Source: Xestospongia bergquistia
Taxonomy: Eukaryota; Porifera; Demospongiae; Haplosclerida; Petrosiidae
DNA: 64,000 bases
Direction of reading: 5' to 3'
Assembly (NCBI GenBank): GCA_963965975.1
Contig: OZ014415.1
Coordinates: forward strand, 1,865,001 to 1,929,000
Shown: positions 46,042-60,240 of the stretch, piece by piece
How positions within the stretch are numbered: the stretch's first letter is position 1
How the letters are laid out: the number at the start of each line of letters is the position of its first letter
The notes under the pieces: generated by a model
Told to the model about the DNA's origin: nothing
What the model saw: only the letters and a program-made list of their open reading frames with translations
Database searches by the model: none
Program-made: the position numbers and the translations under genes

Positions 46042-49000
46042 TATAATGTTCTAATGGTTGTGAGTTATATATTAACTAATATTTTAGAACAAAAGAAATT
46101 CTATTACATTTAGTAGGTCTATTTATAATGACTACTGATATAATGTTCTAATGGTTGTAAGTTATATATTAACTAATATTTTAGAACAAAACAATTTCTA
46201 TTACATTTAGTAGGTCTATTTATAATGACTACTGATATAATGTTCTAATGGTTGTAAGTTATGTATTAACTAATATTTTAGAACAAAACAAATTCTATTA
46301 CATTTAGTAGGTCTATTTATAATGACTACTGATATAATGTTCTAATGGTTGTAAGTTATGTATTAACTAATATTTTAGAACAAAACAAATTCTATTACAT
46401 TTAGTAGGTCTATTTATAACGACTACTGATATAATGTTCTAATGGTTGTAAGTTATGTATTAACTAATATTTTAGAACAAAACAAATTCTATTACATTTA
46501 GTAGGTCTATTTATAATGACTACTGATATAATGTTCTAATGGTTGTGAGTTATATATTAACTAATATTTTAGAACAAAAGAAATTCTATTACATTTAGTA
46601 GGTCTATTTATAATGACTACTGATATAATGTTCTAATGGTTGTAAGTTATATATTAACTAATATTTTAGAACAAAACAATTTCTATTACATTTAGTAGGT
46701 CTATTTATAATGACTACTGATATAATGTTCTAATGGTTGTAAGTTATGTATTAACTAATATTTTAGAACAAAACAAATTCTATTACATTTAGTAGGTCTA
46801 TTTATAATGACTACTGATATAATGTTCTAATGGTTGTAAGTTATGTATTAACTAATATTTTAGAACAAAACAAATTCTATTACATTTAGTAGGTCTATTT
46901 ATAATGACTACTGATATAATGTTCTAATGGTTGTAAGTTATGTATTAACTAATATTTTAGAACAAAACAAATTCTATTACATTTAGTAGGTCTATTTATA
47001 ATGACTACTGATATAATGTTCTAATGGTTGTGAGTTGTATATTAACTAATATTTTAGAACAAAACAAATTCTATTACATTTAGTAGGTCTATTTATAATG
47101 ACTACTGATATAATGTTCTAATGGTTGTGAGTTGTATATTAACTAATATTGTAGAACAAAACAAATTCTATTACATTTAGTAGGTCTATTTATAATGACT
47201 ACTGATATAATGTTCTAATGGTTGTGAGTTGTATATTAACTAATATTTTAGAACAAAACAAATTCTATTACATTTAGTAGGTCTATTTATAATGACTACT
47301 GATATAATGTTCTAATGGTTGTAAGTTATGTATTAACTAATATTTTAGAACAAAACAAATTCTATTACATTTAGTAGGTCTATTTATAATGACTACTGAT
47401 ATAATGTTCTAATGGTTGTAAGTTATGTATTAACTAATATTTTAGAACAAAACAAATTCTATTACATTTAGTAGGTCTATTTATAATGACTACTGATATA
47501 ATGTTCTAATGGTTGTGAGTTGTATATTAACTAATATTTTAGAACAAAAATTCTATTACATTTAGTAGGTCTATTTATAATGACTACTGATATAATGTTC
47601 TAATGGTTGTAAGTTATATATTAACTAATATTTTAGAACAAAACAAATTCTATTACATTTAGTAGGTCTATTTATAATGACTACTGATATAATGTTCTAA
47701 TGGTTGTAAGTTATGTATTAACTAATATTTTAGAACAAAACAAATTCTATTACATTTAGTAGGTCTATTTATAACGACTACTGATATAATGTTCTAATGG
47801 TTGTAAGTTGTATATTAACTAATATTTTAGAACAAAACAAATTCTATTACATTTAGTAGGTCTATTTATAATGACTACTGATATAATGTTCTAATGGTTG
47901 TAAGTTATATATTAACTAATATTTTAGAACAAAACAAATTCTATTACATTTAGTAGGTCTATTTATAACGACTACTGATATAATGTTCTAATGGTTGTGA
48001 GTTATGTATTAACTAATATTTTAGAACAAAACAAATTCTATTACATTTAGTAGGTCTATTTATAATGACTACTGATATAATGTTCTAATGGTTGTGAGTT
48101 GTATATTAACTAATATTTTAGAACAAAAATTCTATTACATTTAGTAGGTCTATTTATAACGACTACTGATATAATGTTCTAATGGTTGTAAGTTATATAT
48201 TAACTAATATTTTAGAACAAAACAAATTCTATTACATTTAGTAGGTCTATTTATAATGACTACTGATATAATGTTCTAATGGTTGTAAGTTATATATTAA
48301 CTAATATTTTAGAACAAAACAAATTCTATTACATTTAGTAGGTCTATTTATAACGACTACTGATATAATGTTCTAATGGTTGTGAGTTATATATTAACTA
48401 ATATTTTAGAACAAAACAAATTCTATTACATTTAGTAGGTCTATTTATAATGACTACTGATATAATGTTCTAATGGTTGTAAGTTATGTATTAACTAATA
48501 TTTTAGAACAAAACAAATTCTATTACATTTAGTAGGTCTATTTATAATGACTACTGATATAATGTTCTAATGGTTGTAAGTTATGTATTAACTAATATTT
48601 TAGAACAAAACAAATTCTATTACATTTAGTAGGTCTATTTATAACGACTACTGATATAATGTTCTAATGGTTGTGAGTTATGTATTAACTAATATTTTAG
48701 AACAAAACAAATTCTATTACATTTAGTAGGTCTATTTATAATGACTACTGATATAATGTTCTAATGGTTGTAAGTTATGTATTAACTAATATTTTAGAAC
48801 AAAACAAATTCTATTACATTTAGTAGGTCTATTTATAATGACTACTGATATAATGTTCTAATGGTTGTAAGTTATATATTAACTAATATTTTAGAACAAA
48901 ACAATTTGTTACATTTAGTAGGTCTATTTATAATGACTACTGATATAATGTTCTAATGTTTGTAATTTATATATTAACTAATATTCTAGAACAAAACAAA

Positions 49001-52000
49001 TTCTATTACATTTAGTAGGTCTATTTATAATGACTACTGATATAATGTTCTAATGGTTGTAAGTTATATATTAACTAATATTTTAGAACAAAACAAATTC
49101 TATTACATTTAGTAGGTCTATTTATAACGACTACTGATATAATGTTCTAATGGTTGTGAGTTATGTATTAACTAATATTTTAGAACAAAACAAATTCTAT
49201 TACATTTAGTAGGTCTATTTATAATGACTACTGATATAATGTTCTAATGGTTGTGAGTTGTATATTAACTAATATTTTAGAACAAAAATTCTATTACATT
49301 TAGTAGGTCTATTTATAACGACTACTGATATAATGTTCTAATGGTTGTAAGTTATATATTAACTAATATTTTAGAACAAAACAAATTCTATTACATTTAG
49401 TAGGTCTATTTATAATGACTACTGATATAATGTTCTAATGGTTGTAAGTTATATATTAACTAATATTTTAGAACAAAACAAATTCTATTACATTTAGTAG
49501 GTCTATTTATAACGACTACTGATATAATGTTCTAATGGTTGTGAGTTATATATTAACTAATATTTTAGAACAAAACAAATTCTATTACATTTAGTAGGTC
49601 TATTTATAATGACTACTGATATAATGTTCTAATGGTTGTAAGTTATGTATTAACTAATATTTTAGAACAAAACAAATTCTATTACATTTAGTAGGTCTAT
49701 TTATAATGACTACTGATATAATGTTCTAATGGTTGTAAGTTATGTATTAACTAATATTTTAGAACAAAACAAATTCTATTACATTTAGTAGGTCTATTTA
49801 TAACGACTACTGATATAATGTTCTAATGGTTGTGAGTTATGTATTAACTAATATTTTAGAACAAAACAAATTCTATTACATTTAGTAGGTCTATTTATAA
49901 TGACTACTGATATAATGTTCTAATGGTTGTAAGTTATGTATTAACTAATATTTTAGAACAAAACAAATTCTATTACATTTAGTAGGTCTATTTATAATGA
50001 CTACTGATATAATGTTCTAATGGTTGTAAGTTATATATTAACTAATATTTTAGAACAAAACAATTTGTTACATTTAGTAGGTCTATTTATAATGACTACT
50101 GATATAATGTTCTAATGTTTGTAATTTATATATTAACTAATATTTTAGAACAAAACAAATTCTATTACATTTAGTAGGTCTATTTATAATGACTACTGAT
50201 ATAATGTTCTAATGGTTGTAAGTTATATATTAACTAATATTTTAGAACAAAACAATTTGTTACATTTAGTAGGTCTATTTATAATGACTACTGATATAAT
50301 GTTCTAATGTTTGTAATTTATATATTAACTAATATTCTAGAACAAAACAAATTCTATTACATTTAGTAGGTCTATTTATAACGACTACTGATATAATGTT
50401 CTAATGTTTGTAATTTATATATTAACTAATATTCTAGAACAAAACAAATTCTATTACATTTAGTAGGTCTATTTATAATGACTACTGATATAATGTTCTA
50501 ATGGTTGTAAGTTATGTATTAACTAATATTTTAGAACAAAACAAATTCTATTACATTTAGTAGGTCTATTTATAATGACTACTGATATAATGTTCTAATG
50601 GTTGTGAGTTGTATATTAACTAATATTTTAGAACAAAACAAATTCTATTACATTTAGTAGGTCTATTTATAATGACTACTGATATAATGTTCTAATGGTT
50701 GTGAGTTGTATATTAACTAATATTTTAGAACAAAACAAATTCTATTACATTTAGTAGGTCTATTTATAATGACTACTGATATAATGTTCTAATGGTTGTA
50801 AGTTATATATTAACTAATATTTTAGAACAAAACAAATTCTATTACATTTAGTAGGTCTATTTATAATGACTACTGATATAATGTTCTAATGGTTGTAAGT
50901 TATGTATTAACTAATATTTTAGAACAAAACAAATTCTATTACATTTAGTAGGTCTATTTATAACGACTACTGATATAATGTTCTAATGGTTGTAAGTTGT
51001 ATATTAACTAATATTTTAGAACAAAACAAATTCTATTACATTTAGTAGGTCTATTTATAATGACTACTGATATAATGTTCTAATGGTTGTAAGTTATATA
51101 TTAACTAATATTTTAGAACAAAACAAATTCTATTACATTTAGTAGGTCTATTTATAACGACTACTGATATAATGTTCTAATGGTTGTGAGTTATGTATTA
51201 ACTAATATTTTAGAACAAAACAAATTCTATTACATTTAGTAGGTCTATTTATAATGACTACTGATATAATGTTCTAATGGTTGTGAGTTGTATATTAACT
51301 AATATTTTAGAACAAAAATTCTATTACATTTAGTAGGTCTATTTATAACGACTACTGATATAATGTTCTAATGGTTGTAAGTTATATATTAACTAATATT
51401 TTAGAACAAAACAAATTCTATTACATTTAGTAGGTCTATTTATAATGACTACTGATATAATGTTCTAATGGTTGTAAGTTATATATTAACTAATATTTTA
51501 GAACAAAACAAATTCTATTACATTTAGTAGGTCTATTTATAACGACTACTGATATAATGTTCTAATGGTTGTGAGTTATATATTAACTAATATTTTAGAA
51601 CAAAACAAATTCTATTACATTTAGTAGGTCTATTTATAATGACTACTGATATAATGTTCTAATGGTTGTAAGTTATGTATTAACTAATATTTTAGAACAA
51701 AACAAATTCTATTACATTTAGTAGGTCTATTTATAATGACTACTGATATAATGTTCTAATGGTTGTAAGTTATGTATTAACTAATATTTTAGAACAAAAC
51801 AAATTCTATTACATTTAGTAGGTCTATTTATAACGACTACTGATATAATGTTCTAATGGTTGTGAGTTATGTATTAACTAATATTTTAGAACAAAACAAA
51901 TTCTATTACATTTAGTAGGTCTATTTATAATGACTACTGATATAATGTTCTAATGGTTGTAAGTTATGTATTAACTAATATTTTAGAACAAAACAAATTC

Positions 52001-55000
52001 TATTACATTTAGTAGGTCTATTTATAATGACTACTGATATAATGTTCTAATGGTTGTAAGTTATATATTAACTAATATTTTAGAACAAAACAATTTGTTA
52101 CATTTAGTAGGTCTATTTATAATGACTACTGATATAATGTTCTAATGTTTGTAATTTATATATTAACTAATATTCTAGAACAAAACAAATTCTATTACAT
52201 TTAGTAGGTCTATTTATAATGACTACTGATATAATGTTCTAATGGTTGTAAGTTATATATTAACTAATATTTTAGAACAAAACAAATTCTATTACATTTA
52301 GTAGGTCTATTTATAACGACTACTGATATAATGTTCTAATGGTTGTGAGTTATGTATTAACTAATATTTTAGAACAAAACAAATTCTATTACATTTAGTA
52401 GGTCTATTTATAATGACTACTGATATAATGTTCTAATGGTTGTGAGTTGTATATTAACTAATATTTTAGAACAAAAATTCTATTACATTTAGTAGGTCTA
52501 TTTATAACGACTACTGATATAATGTTCTAATGGTTGTAAGTTATATATTAACTAATATTTTAGAACAAAACAAATTCTATTACATTTAGTAGGTCTATTT
52601 ATAATGACTACTGATATAATGTTCTAATGGTTGTAAGTTATATATTAACTAATATTTTAGAACAAAACAAATTCTATTACATTTAGTAGGTCTATTTATA
52701 ACGACTACTGATATAATGTTCTAATGGTTGTGAGTTATATATTAACTAATATTTTAGAACAAAACAAATTCTATTACATTTAGTAGGTCTATTTATAATG
52801 ACTACTGATATAATGTTCTAATGGTTGTAAGTTATGTATTAACTAATATTTTAGAACAAAACAAATTCTATTACATTTAGTAGGTCTATTTATAATGACT
52901 ACTGATATAATGTTCTAATGGTTGTAAGTTATGTATTAACTAATATTTTAGAACAAAACAAATTCTATTACATTTAGTAGGTCTATTTATAACGACTACT
53001 GATATAATGTTCTAATGGTTGTGAGTTATGTATTAACTAATATTTTAGAACAAAACAAATTCTATTACATTTAGTAGGTCTATTTATAATGACTACTGAT
53101 ATAATGTTCTAATGGTTGTAAGTTATGTATTAACTAATATTTTAGAACAAAACAAATTCTATTACATTTAGTAGGTCTATTTATAATGACTACTGATATA
53201 ATGTTCTAATGGTTGTAAGTTATATATTAACTAATATTTTAGAACAAAACAATTTGTTACATTTAGTAGGTCTATTTATAATGACTACTGATATAATGTT
53301 CTAATGTTTGTAATTTATATATTAACTAATATTTTAGAACAAAACAAATTCTATTACATTTAGTAGGTCTATTTATAATGACTACTGATATAATGTTCTA
53401 ATGGTTGTAAGTTATATATTAACTAATATTTTAGAACAAAACAATTTGTTACATTTAGTAGGTCTATTTATAATGACTACTGATATAATGTTCTAATGTT
53501 TGTAATTTATATATTAACTAATATTCTAGAACAAAACAAATTCTATTACATTTAGTAGGTCTATTTATAACGACTACTGATATAATGTTCTAATGTTTGT
53601 AATTTATATATTAACTAATATTCTAGAACAAAACAAATTCTATTACATTTAGTAGGTCTATTTATAATGACTACTGATATAATGTTCTAATGGTTGTAAG
53701 TTATGTATTAACTAATATTTTAGAACAAAACAAATTCTATTACATTTAGTAGGTCTATTTATAATGACTACTGATATAATGTTCTAATGGTTGTGAGTTG
53801 TATATTAACTAATATTTTAGAACAAAACAAATTCTATTACATTTAGTAGGTCTATTTATAATGACTACTGATATAATGTTCTAATGGTTGTGAGTTGTAT
53901 ATTAACTAATATTTTAGAACAAAACAAATTCTATTACATTTAGTAGGTCTATTTATAATGACTACTGATATATTGTTCTAATGGTTGTGAGTTGTATATT
54001 AACTAATATTTTAGAACAAAAATTCTATTACATTTAGTAGGTCTATTTATAATGACTACTGATATAATGTTCTAATGGTTGTAAGTTATATATTAACTAA
54101 TATTTTAGAACAAAACAAATTCTATTACATTTAGTAGGTCTATTTATAACGACTACTGATATAATGTTCTAATGGTTGTAAGTTATGTATTAACTAATAT
54201 TTTAGAACAAAACAAATTCTATTACATTTAGTAGGTCTATTTATAATGACTACTGATATAATGTTCTAATGGTTGTGAGTTGTATATTAACTAATATTTT
54301 AGAACAAAACAAATTCTATTACATTTAGTAGGTCTATTTATAATGACTACTGATATATTGTTCTAATGGTTGTGAGTTGTATATTAACTAATATTTTAGA
54401 ACAAAAATTCTATTACATTTAGTAGGTCTATTTATAATGACTACTGATATAATGTTCTAATGGTTGTGAGTTATATATTAACTAATATTTTAGAACAAAA
54501 CAAATTCTATTACATTTAGTAGGTCTATTTATAATGACTACTGATATAATGTTCTAATGGTTGTAAGTTATGTATTAACTAATATTTTAGAACAAAACAA
54601 ATTCTATTACATTTAGTAGGTCTATTTATAACGACTACTGATATAATGTTCTAATGGTTGTAAGTTATATATTGACTAATATTTTAGAACTAAACAAATT
54701 CTATTACATTTAGTAGGTCTATTTATAATGACTACTGATATAATGTTCTAATGGTTGTAATTTATATATTAACTAATATTCTAGAACAAAACAAATTCTA
54801 TTACATTTAGTAGGTCTATTTATAATGACTACTGATATAATGTTCTAATGGTTGTAAGTTATGTATTAACTAATATTTTAGAACAAAACAAATTCTATTA
54901 CATTTAGTAGGTCTATTTATAATGACTACTGATATAATGTTCTAATGGTTGTGAGTTATATATTAACTAATATTTTAGAACAAAACAAATTCTATTACAT

Positions 55001-57629
55001 TTAGTAGGTCTATTTATAATGACTACTGATATAATGTTCTAATGGTTGTGAGTTATATATTAACTAATATTTTAGAACAAAACAAATTCTATTACATTTA
55101 GTAGGTCTATTTATAATGACTACTGATATATTGTTCTAATGGTTGTGAGTTGTATATTAACTAATATTTTAGAACAAAAATTCTATTACATTTAGTAGGT
55201 CTATTTATAATGACTACTGATATAATGTTCTAATGGTTGTAAGTTATATATTAACTAATATTTTAGAACAAAACAAATTCTATTACATTTAGTAGGTCTA
55301 TTTATAACGACTACTGATATAATGTTCTAATGGTTGTAAGTTATGTATTAACTAATATTTTAGAACAAAACAAATTCTATTACATTTAGTAGGTCTATTT
55401 ATAATGACTACTGATATAATGTTCTAATGGTTGTGAGTTGTATATTAACTAATATTTTAGAACAAAACAAATTCTATTACATTTAGTAGGTCTATTTATA
55501 ATGACTACTGATATATTGTTCTAATGGTTGTGAGTTGTATATTAACTAATATTTTAGAACAAAAATTCTATTACATTTAGTAGGTCTATTTATAATGACT
55601 ACTGATATAATGTTCTAATGGTTGTAAGTTATATATTAACTAATATTTTAGAACAAAACAAATTCTATTACATTTAGTAGGTCTATTTATAATGACTACT
55701 GATATAATGTTCTAATGGTTGTAAGTTATGTATTAACTAATATTTTAGAACAAAACAAATTCTATTACATTTAGTAGGTCTATTTATAACGACTACTGAT
55801 ATAATGTTCTAATGGTTGTAAGTTATATATTGACTAATATTTTAGAACTAAACAAATTCTATTACATTTAGTAGGTCTATTTATAATGACTACTGATATA
55901 ATGTTCTAATGGTTGTAATTTATATATTAACTAATATTCTAGAACAAAACAAATTCTATTACATTTAGTAGGTCTATTTATAATAACTACTGATATAATG
56001 TTCTAATGGTTGTAAGTTATGTATTAACTAATATTTTAGAACAAAACAAATTCTATTACATTTAGTAGGTCTATTTATAATGACTACTGATATAATGTTC
56101 TAATGGTTGTGAGTTATATATTAACTAATATTTTAGAACAAAACAAATTCTATTACATTTAGTAGGTCTATTTATAACGACTACTGATATAATGTTCTAA
56201 TGGTTGTAAGTTATATATTAACTAATATTTTAGAACAAAACAATTTGTTACATTTAGTAGGTCTATTTATAATGACTACTGATATAATGTTCTAATGGTT
56301 GTAAGTTATGTATTAACTAATATTCTAGAACAAAACAAATTCTATTACATTTAGTAGGTCTATTTATAATGACTACTGATATAATGTTCTAATGGTTGTA
56401 AGTTATGTATTAACTAATATTTTAGAACAAAACAAATTCTATTACATTTAGTAGGTCTATTTATAATGACTACTGATATAATGTTCTAATGGTTGTGAGT
56501 TGTATATTAACTAATATTTTAGAACAAAACAAATTCTATTACATTTAGTAGGTCTATTTATAATGACTACTGATATAATGTTCTAATGGTTGTGAGTTGT
56601 ATATTAACTAATATTTTAGGACAAAACAAATTCTATTACATTTAGTAGGTCTATTTATAACGACTACTGATATAATGTTCTAATGGTTGTAAGTTATATA
56701 TTAACTAATATTCTAGAACAAAACAAATTCTATTACATTTAGTAGGTCTATTTATAATGACTACTGATATAATGTTCTAATGGTTGTAAGTTATGTATTA
56801 ACTAATATTTTAGAACAAAACAAATTCTATTACATTTAGTAGGTCTATTTATAATGACTACTGATATAATGTTCTAATGGTTGTGAGTTGTATATTAACT
56901 AATATTTTAGAACAAAACAAATTCTATTACATTTAGTAGGTCTATTTATAATGACTACTGATATAATGTTCTAATGGTTGTAAGTTATATATTAACTAAT
57001 ATTTTTGAACAAACAAATTCTATTACATTTAGTAGGTCTATTTATAATGACTACTGATATAATGTTCTAATGGTTGTAAGTTATGTATTAACTAATATTT
57101 TAGAACAAAACAAATTCTATTACATTTAGTAGGTCTATTTATAATGACTACTGATATAATGTTCTAATGGTTGTGAGTTGTATATTAACTAATATTTTAG
57201 AACAAAACAAATTCTATTACATTTAGTAGGTCTATTTATAATGACTACTGATATAATGTTCTAATGGTTGTGAGTTGTATATTAACTAATATTTTAGAAC
57301 AAAAATTCTATTACATTTAATAGGTCTATTTATAATGACTACTCATATAATGTTCTAATGGTTGTAAGTTATATACTAACTAATATTTTTGAACAAACAA
57401 ATTCTATTACATTTAGTAGGTCTTTATAATGACTACTGATATAATGTTCTAATGGTTGTAAGTTATATATTAACTAATATTTTAGAACAAAAGAAATTAT
57501 ACTACATTTAGTAGGTCTATTTATAATGACTACTGATATAATGTTCTAATGGTTGTAAGTTATATACTAACTAATATTTTAGAACAAAACAAATTCTATT
57601 ACATTTAGTAGGTCTATTTATAACAACTA
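46042..57629. repeat. 97-bp tandem satellite array, about 120 units
   Basis: Unbroken tandem array; consensus period 97 bp (for example unit starts 46139 and 46236). Each unit reads TATAATGTTCTAATGGTT, then GTAAGT or GTGAGT, then TATTAACTAATATTTTAG, then AACAAAACAAATTC, TATTACATTTAG, and TAGGTCTATTTATAATGACTACTGA. Recurrent variants: GTAAGTTATG, GTGAGTTGTA, GTAATTTATA; TTTTAG or TTCTAG; AACGACTAC for AATGACTAC; short forms AACAAAAATTC and CAATTTGTTAC; TATTG for TAATG. Variants recur in blocks, revealing higher-order repeats. No ORF. Confidence 0.97.
47774..53950. repeat. Higher-order repeat: about 3.19-kb super-unit in two copies
   Basis: The variant pattern starting with AACGACTAC plus GTAAGTTGTA near 47774 recurs at 50963, an offset of 3189 bp, and stays in register to about 53950. 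Within each copy a 12-unit block of 1159 bp is itself repeated (marker AACGACTAC plus GTGAGTTATG at 47968 and 49127, and again at 51157 and 52316). Confidence 0.85.
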
Positions 57630-57639
57630 TTAGAGATGA

Positions 57640-58470
57640 TAAAATAGTGTTTACTGTAAATTGACATATTAAATAGGATGGACAGGTTTAATGTTCACTG
57701 GTAATGATGATCTGATCTACATGATCAGATCATCAACTGATGACTATTGTAAGTTATATCTGTTATAATAATATGGTCAGTCCTGTACTAAACATCTATT
57801 TTATTTTTTTAGAGGAACTTCAATCTACTGTATTGGTGTAAATAATGTTCTCTGATAAGTTTTTAAAATAAGTTTGATGTATCATTTATTTGACAATCTT
57901 GTACTAAATTATTTCCTTTAATTTTATAGGAAGACATTGATAACTGGACTGGAGATGATCTAGTGAAGTTCTCTAATTACTACTTAATGTAAGATTTAAT
58001 CCTAAACAATCTTATTTTATTTTGTAGTTGATATTCTAGTTGAGTGCTGGGAATGATGACAGCTGTATTGTAATACTTTACTGTACTATAAGTACAATAC
58101 TACTGACCCTGTCATTCAAATAGATTTATGATCTGATCTACATTAACTGATGACTACTGTAAGTTGACTTACTAAATAGTATGATTGTCTACTAAATAAA
58201 CTTTTTAGTAGAATGGACAAGTTTAATGATGATCACTGATCTGATCTACATCAACTGATGACTCTCATGATATACTTACTATATGTAAGTCATATCTATT
58301 ATTTATTATTCTTTTACTAACTACCTATTGTTCTGTAGTATAATGATGTAATGTTATAACGACTGTAAGTTATATATTAACTAATATTTTAGAACAAAAC
58401 AATTTTTGTTACATTTAGTAGGTCTATTTATAATGACTACTGATATAATGTTCTAATGGTTGCAAGTTAC
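57640..58470 (+). repeat. Exon/intron-like non-coding module, copy 2
   Basis: Same order of elements as copy 1: GATGGACAGGTTTAATG, GATGATCTGATCTACAT, GAGGAACTTCAATCTACTG, AGACATTGATAACTGGACTGG, the snoRNA-like element, GTAAGTCATATC ... TTCTGTAG, and a single 97-bp-type unit (about 58345-58470). Confidence 0.6.
58044..58115 (+). ncRNA. Candidate C/D-box snoRNA, copy 2
   Basis: C box ATGATGA (58053-58059), D box CTGA (58103-58106) and a terminal stem GTGCTGGG against CCCTGTCAT (the outer pair becomes G-U). The boxes and stem are kept while the interior differs from copy 1 at many positions. Confidence 0.35.
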
Positions 58471-58602
58471 CTACTTAATTAGCCCCTTCAACATTCTTTA
58501 ACCCTTTGTGTGTTATATGTGTCATAGTAATCCTGAAATGTTCTCTCTGTGTTTGTCTTGAAATGTTCTATATCTATGTTCGTTAGATAATCTAAAATTA
58601 TT

Positions 58603-58629
58603 AATCCCTTGTTTCATAAACAAGGGATT
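58603..58629. repeat. Perfect 12-bp stem-loop
   Basis: AATCCCTTGTTT, loop CAT, AAACAAGGGATT. The paralogous place near 62160 has lost the second arm. Confidence 0.8.
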
Positions 58630-58659
58630 GTTCTCTTTGTGTGTGTGTTTTACAATCTT

Positions 58660-59715
58660 ATTTGGTTAACCCTCTATATCTACAATATTATCCTATATTG
58701 ATCACCCTCTGTGTCTGTTGTATTATCCTGTTCTGTTAACCCACTGTATCTGCTGTATTATCCTGTATTATTAACCCTCTGTATTCGTTGTGTTATCCTT
58801 TATTGTTAACTCTCTGTATCTGCCATATTATCCTGTATTGTTAACCTTCTGTGGCTGCTGTATTATCCTGTATTGTTAACTCTGTGTCTGGCATATTAAC
58901 CTTCTGTGGCTGCTGTATTATCCTGTATTGTTAACTCTGTGTCTGGCATATTAACCTTCTGTGTCTGCTGTATTATCCTTTATTGTTAACCTTCTGTATT
59001 ATGTATTGTTAACTCGTTAACCCTCTGTATCTGTCATATTATCCTTCATTGTTAACTCTCTGTGTCTGTCATGCTATCCTGTATTGTTAACTCTGTGTCT
59101 GTCATATTAACCTTCTGTGTCTGTCGTGTTATCCTGTATTGTTAACCTTCTGTGTCTGTCATATTATCCTGTATTGTTAACCCTCTGTGTCTGTCATATT
59201 ATCCTGTATTGTTAACCTTCTGTGTCTGTCATATTATCCTGTATTGTTAACCCTCTGTGTCTGTCATATTATCCTGTATCGTTAACCCTCTGTGTCTGTC
59301 GTATTATCCTGTCTCGTTAATTCTCTGTGTCTGTCATATTATCCTGTATTGTTAACCTTCTGTGTCTGGTGTATTATCCTGTATTGTTAACTCTCTGTGT
59401 CTGTCGTGTTATCCTGTATTGTTAACCCTCTGTGTCTGTCTTATTATCCTTCATTGTTAACTCTGTGTCTATCGTGTTATCCTATATTGTTAACCTTCTG
59501 TATTTGCTGTATTATCCTTTATTATTAACCCTTTGTGTCTGTCGTATATCCTGTATTGTTAACCTTCTTTATCGGCTGTATTATCCTATGCTATTAACCC
59601 TCTGTATTTGCTGTATTATCCTTTATTATTAACCCTCTGTATCTGTCATATTATCCTTCATTGATAACTCTTTGTGTCTGCCATTTTATCCTGTATTGTT
59701 AACCCTCTGTTTCAG
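58660..59715. repeat. 35-bp minisatellite (TTATCCTGTATTGTTAACCC type)
   Basis: About 30 imperfect copies of a 35-bp unit: TTATCCTGTATTGTTAACCC followed by TCTGTGTCTGTCATA. Some copies are truncated. Short chance ORFs through it are not genes. Confidence 0.93.
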
Positions 59716-60240
59716 TGTAAACATGGTTCAGAAATGAGAGTTCTGTGTATTTTACAATACAAACCTATGACATCGATAATTGTCATCTAGGATTTTCATT
59801 TTTAAAATGATTTTTCTGAAATCTAAAACTGACATCTCATTGTTTTATTACATCTAGGAGAGATTTCTCACTGGCATCTAAATTTTTATTATTATCAGGA
59901 TTTTTTACTGGCATCTGTATTTTTTGCTTACTTCTGACATGTAGTATTTTACTCTGGCATCAAGGAATTTACTTGGTTTCTTTACACCTAGGATTTTATT
60001 TTAAATGTTTTTACACTTGGTATCTAACATTATATCTAGCCTGGATGATTTGATGAATTAAATTTTCTAGCATCAAAAGTTTTTCCTGGGGTCTGTATTC
60101 TGAAATCTAGGTGCTTCACTTTATCCCTAATAACTGACATGAACTGTTGTACATTAGAATTAAGTAATTTTAGTGTATAACATACTCTGACAAAATTTTT
60201 TTTGTCATTGTTATAATTATTTTAAATTTTATAGTAGGAC
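59716..60240. repeat. Degenerate CATCTAGGA-type repeats
   Basis: Loose recurrences of CATCTAGGATTTT, ACTGGCATCT and TCTGACAT every 40-60 bp. A related copy of the whole segment is at about 62780-63240. No gene seen. Confidence 0.55.

Noticed and set aside
46042..57629. CRISPR array
   Set aside because: Units are directly contiguous 97-bp repeats without unique spacers, in an animal-type genome; it is a satellite array.
59432..59632. Open frame with a repeating hydrophobic peptide
   Set aside because: It lies entirely within the 35-bp minisatellite; the peptide is a by-product of the repeat period.
58660..59715. Telomere-like repeats (TTAACCC)
   Set aside because: TTAACCC occurs once per 35-bp unit and is not tandem; it does not match the TTAGGG telomere repeat.
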